NCBI GenBank assembly: GCA_002453265.1
Contig: DKGK01000037.1
Coordinates: 1 to 9,292, forward strand
Reading direction: 5' to 3'
From: Flavobacteriales bacterium UBA6772
Lineage (GTDB): Bacteria; Bacteroidota; Bacteroidia; Flavobacteriales; UBA7430
DNA length: 9,292 bases
A program made the position numbers and the translations under genes. The notes under the pieces were generated by a model. The model did not search any database. It was not told the origin of the DNA and saw nothing but the letters and a program-made list of their open reading frames with translations. Below, piece after piece: positions 7,401 to 9,292 of this stretch; position 1 is the stretch's first letter, and each line of letters opens with the position of its first letter.

Positions 7401-8837
7401 GCCATCACTAAATCCAGCTCCAAAACCCCAGAAGTCTGTTCCCGAAATTCCGTACATCTTTTTGTCAAAGCTATTTCCAGCATTATTTGAATAAAAAACA
7501 CCTCCATCGCAGGCAACCCAAAGGTCATTTCCAAAATAACGCATATCGTGAATATCGGCATGTATGTATTCGTCTTTTTCAGGATGCGACCATTTTGCAG
7601 GACAGGTAAAAGTCTCACCACCATCGATAGAAATCCAGTGTTGCACGCCAGCTATGTGAATAATATTGGCATCCAAAGGATTTACAGCTAAGGCTAAGTC
7701 GTAGTAATATTGTCCGCCATCGTCTGTGCCTTCATCACTCCAGGCCATCATATTAATATTTGTAGTTGAAGGAAGCCCTCCAGGCTCTGCACCACAGCAT
7801 TTAAATTCCCAATTGGCTCCTTGATCTTCGCTAATATAAACACCATATAAACCAGAACCTCCATTAGCGGCTCCAGTAGCCAATGCCACAATTTGATTAG
7901 GCGAGGCTGCACTCACTGCAATTTCAGTACGCTTTTGCTCGTCTCCAGATGCTGGACTTGGCCAGCCATTTCCAATTTCTAAAAAGCTAGATCCATTATT
8001 CGTAGATTTAAAAAATGATGTGGAGGTCGGATTTACTCGTATTGCATAAATTACTTGGTTGTTTGTAGAATGAACTTCTATTTCTTGCCAAGAACCAGAT
8101 TCTTTTTGTGTAAAAGAGCTCCCACTATTGGTAGAATAATAAAGTCCCTGATCTGAGGCTACCCACAATTTTCCATTGTGAATTGCTATTTCTTTTATGC
8201 TTATATCAGGGCTAAATTCTCCCGCTCCAATATCGGTATTTGTTTCACCGCCATCGATAGATTTATAGAGTGTTCCAGCACCAGAAAAATAAACAATGTT
8301 CTCATTAGCAGGATCAATCTCTACGGAATAAACAGAACTTACAGGAAGATTTTTTGATAAACAAAACCAGTTTTCACCTTTGTCACTAGAACGCCAAAAA
8401 CCTGCTGTAGCAGTACCGGCATAAATAACATCCGTATTAGTAATGGCTTGTTCTACGCAATAAATATGTGCAGCTCCAGGTGCATACGATCTACTAGCCG
8501 CATCAATATCGAAGTCGAAAGGACCTCGTGGGATCCACATTGCTGCAGACTTAGTTGCTTTACTAGCGTCTATGTATTTTTGTGTGGGTTTGGCAGAGGC
8601 TCTACTAATAGATCGTTGCCATCTTTTGTAGTATTGTGTGTGTTTATTTTTCACAAAGGGATGCGTTTTGTAATAGTCTTGGTAAGCCTTGGTAACCATA
8701 CCAGCATCAGGATTATCTGCGTACAATAACAGTATCCATTGAGGATTATTGTCGGTGCTTTGTGCGTAACGCATTTCTATTTGTGCAAAGACACTACTAC
8801 ACAAAATAAATGTTAAAGAGAAGAGAAGTTTTTTCAT
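4443..8837 (-). CDS. Secreted multidomain BNR/VPS10-like, PKD protein with T9SS type A sorting domain
   Basis: The 1464-residue protein is exported by Sec and then by the type IX system. Signal peptide is about 1-18 (MKKLLFSLTFILCSSVFA|Q). A basic linker with Y-Y-K-R-W (69-73) precedes a beta-propeller-like region (about 101-750). It has about ten Asp-box motifs S-x-D/N-x-G-x-x-W/F at 150, 193, 235, 278, 336, 403, 450, 583, 630 and 689, plus HADIH (426-430) and DGGVFYS (444-450). A PKD domain follows (about 783-868), then a jelly-roll-like adhesin domain (about 880-1043) and an N/D-rich motif GCIDANATNYNSNANIDNGS (1066-1085). Next are two tandem repeats (1085-1243), a beta-sandwich-like module (about 1255-1375) and the sorting domain (about 1385-1464, PNPAKNKTLIRLYI... 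QIIK). Such propellers bind or cut carbohydrates or act in adhesion. The target is not evident, and no catalytic site can be claimed. It ends near the hairpin at 4310-4337. I see no clear promoter or Shine-Dalgarno before ATG 8837. Confidence 0.92.
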   Translation of the reverse strand: MKKLLFSLTFILCSSVFAQIEMRYAQSTDNNPQWILLLYADNPDAGMVTKAYQDYYKTHPFVKNKHTQYYKRWQRSISRASAKPTQKYIDASKATKSAAMWIPRGPFDFDIDAASRSYAPGAAHIYCVEQAITNTDVIYAGTATAGFWRSSDKGENWFCLSKNLPVSSVYSVEIDPANENIVYFSGAGTLYKSIDGGETNTDIGAGEFSPDISIKEIAIHNGKLWVASDQGLYYSTNSGSSFTQKESGSWQEIEVHSTNNQVIYAIRVNPTSTSFFKSTNNGSSFLEIGNGWPSPASGDEQKRTEIAVSAASPNQIVALATGAANGGSGLYGVYISEDQGANWEFKCCGAEPGGLPSTTNINMMAWSDEGTDDGGQYYYDLALAVNPLDANIIHIAGVQHWISIDGGETFTCPAKWSHPEKDEYIHADIHDMRYFGNDLWVACDGGVFYSNNAGNSFDKKMYGISGTDFWGFGAGFSDGEVMLGGTYHNGTMIKDHEVYEGGWICAEGGDNYRGFVNFADATKVYTDTGGRILPGDRTVGLGSFAMQYKPNASYIIGESSNLEFDPRSPNILYIGNETTLYKSFDNGASSIVLHDFGEKVTSVEVAWSNPDYIYVATYAGWWDTKKMYRSTNAGSTWTDITPSSSVVNGQTWIPYDITISSNNANHIWMVRTSMYGTPSDGQGYDVFKSTNGGSSWTNWTTETLNDENITNIEHQRGSNGGVYIGTRQAVYYRDNSMSDWILYNNNLPLLTLSTQLIPYYKEGVLKNGTNQGVWEVDFYIENPPSAQIAADNFTINCTNNLVQFYNHSAMTTEGEEFLWSFPGGVPSNSTDENPMVYYANPGNFDVTLTVSDVNGTDSQTIAHFIEFTDLSLSELSEMNQNFDSGEFPPAAWSLPEAAYSWEEIVVADANCEVSTAAYVNNFSISQVGSEAGLLSPKVNLSIFDNATLSFNYAYARYSSNYSDGLKVQVSTNCGETWSTLWEAYGTDLATVPDNTSWWEPTCEDWDNLNISLVEYANQTVNIQFVNVNAYGNSLFIDNVNFVNNDGSLELINPILGCIDANATNYNSNANIDNGSCEYIAFGGQVIDLNQGWNLISTYIIPTNSDLENVLNEVVDNIVIVKDYLGNAYLPDWNFNSIGTISNYEGYQIKVSANTFFTVEGEIVMPENTTVAVEEGWNIIPYLRQNNANAELVLEEVSNAIVIVKNYLGSVYLPDWNFNGIGDFEAGQGYQLKASSAFNLQYISNNSEYRNADLKTINNEISTKEFRLNTGSNMHLLIPEKAWNTPINSYDEIYAYDAEGRLIGASKVTFPNTVICLWGDDVLTDEKEGLYPTEEVTYKLRTKATGKENEIQINTKEGSSYLQDQFSIAIQITENIIESSIQLMDAVPNPAKNKTLIRLYIKNDSELQLALFDVIGNKVLDLAKGTYSKGYHEFSIDVNSLSAGSYLYQIRCNNQLKSKRLQIIK
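5109..5585 (-). repeat. Two tandem ~80-residue repeats inside the secreted protein
   Basis: Residues 1085-1160 and 1161-1243 of the large protein are copies of one module. Each has G-W-N-[LI]-I near the start, then IVIVK-x-YLG-x-x-YLPDWNFN-x-IG, and ends with GYQ-[IL]-K. The 36-residue core from IVIVK onward has 23 identical positions. The similarity is also visible in the DNA (about 5192-5251 against 5432-5491), which suggests a fairly recent or conserved internal duplication. Similar modules often sit before T9SS sorting domains in Bacteroidota. Their role is not known to me. Confidence 0.85.
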
Positions 8838-8952
8838 AGCTAAGTTTATAAAGCATTCTGAACAAAATAGATACCAAGGTAGTGTATTAAATCTACTTAC
8901 ATAAATTCGATTATTAGGGGTAGATAGCTAAATAATCTAATATTTTTTTTCA

Positions 8953-8986
8953 CAAAAAAAAACCGAAGAGGAAATCCTCTTCGGTT
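8953..8986 (-). terminator. Intrinsic terminator for the T9SS cargo gene ending at 9029
   Basis: On the minus strand a perfect 12-bp stem (AACCGAAGAGGA, 8961-8972, with 8975-8986) has a 2-nt gap, in practice a 4-nt loop. It is followed by a run of nine T (complement of 8954-8962). It begins 43 bp after the stop at 9029, so the upstream cargo gene and the large gene at 4443-8837 are probably separate transcripts. Confidence 0.9.
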
Positions 8987-9028
8987 AATATCAATTACTA
9001 TAATCCATTTAAGGACAATAATAATTTA

Positions 9029-9292
9029 TTACTTTTTCATTAATGGAAGAGAAATTTCTTCATTATTAATGCTAGTTTTTAAGATATAAATACCCTGTGC
9101 TAAAGTACTAACATCAACACTAAATTCACCATTACCAATAGAGTTAGCAGATTGAGAAAGAACAGTAACACCAAGAGAATTAATAATTCTTAATTCTAAT
9201 ACATCTAATTGATTAGATCCTGTACTAAGCTTCAATACATCTGCAACTGGGTTAGGGTATGCACTTAAGTTTACTACATCAACTTCATCTAA
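9029..9292 (-). CDS. T9SS type A sorting domain protein, C-terminal end only
   Basis: The frame is open from the right edge of the window to TAA at 9029-9031 and gives the last 87 residues of a larger protein. The sequence LSAYPNPVADVLKLST is the first strand of a T9SS type A C-terminal sorting domain. It continues through LRIINSLGVTVLSQS and VDVSTLAQGIYILKTS and ends with a basic tail, PLMKK. In this family the domain directs a folded cargo across the outer membrane through the Por/T9SS machinery and is usually cleaved. An internal TTG at 9235 could be mistaken for a start, but the sorting motif begins upstream of it, so the gene must continue beyond the window. The cargo domain is not visible. 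A strong terminator follows. Confidence 0.9.
   Translation of the reverse strand, partial: LDEVDVVNLSAYPNPVADVLKLSTGSNQLDVLELRIINSLGVTVLSQSANSIGNGEFSVDVSTLAQGIYILKTSINNEEISLPLMKK

Noticed and set aside
7361..7624. Open frame on the minus strand in another phase of the large secreted-protein gene
   Set aside because: The main frame there encodes Asp-box and HADIH motifs. The alternative product has no coherent features.
8448..8729. Open frame on the plus strand opposite the N-terminal part of the secreted protein
   Set aside because: The product looks random, is rich in Cys, Arg and Ser, and lies opposite a clear signal-peptide gene.
9029..9235. Short gene starting at an internal TTG (68 residues)
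   Set aside because: The same frame stays open to the window edge, and the sorting-domain motif YPNP lies upstream of the TTG. It is the end of a longer gene.

Overview
The window looks like chromosomal DNA from a Bacteroidota bacterium, most likely a member of Flavobacteriia. It is AT-rich and lacks clear Shine-Dalgarno sites. It has two proteins ending in type IX secretion (T9SS) C-terminal sorting domains and some TAnnTTTG-like promoter elements. It also carries methylmalonyl-CoA epimerase and an rbfA–FtsX-type permease pair, an arrangement familiar in this phylum. I see no phage, transposon, CRISPR or defence genes.

Left part (1-3132): two divergent units start from a 142-bp intergenic region (751-892). 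Leftward run rbfA (ribosome maturation) and then, 20 bp later, an FtsX/LolC/E-type ABC permease that is cut by the window edge. Rightward run an MsbA-like ABC exporter and methylmalonyl-CoA epimerase, whose stop and start codons overlap (TAATG), so the two are probably translationally coupled.

Middle (3133-4442): the gap after the epimerase is not empty. It holds a decayed remnant of a hotdog-fold acyl-CoA thioesterase (about 3184-3427) with in-frame stops, a frameshift and internal deletions. Next comes a YihX-like HAD phosphatase on the minus strand, then a CAT-anticodon tRNA on the plus strand. The tRNA is followed within six bases by a strong intrinsic terminator and then by two more hairpins, the last of which is probably a bidirectional terminator shared with the large gene to the right.

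Right part (4443-9292): a 1464-residue secreted multidomain protein on the minus strand has a signal peptide, a BNR/VPS10-like beta-propeller region with about ten Asp-boxes, a PKD domain, a jelly-roll-like domain, a calcium-binding-like motif, two tandem repeats of about 80 residues, a beta-sandwich-like module and a T9SS type A sorting domain. Upstream of it on the same strand lies the C-terminal end of a second T9SS cargo protein, closed by its own strong terminator.

Most of the window is ordinary for the group. The least expected items are the thioesterase remnant, the unusual A10-U25 pair in the tRNA D-stem, and the run of three hairpins after the tRNA. I found no evidence of a previously undescribed system.
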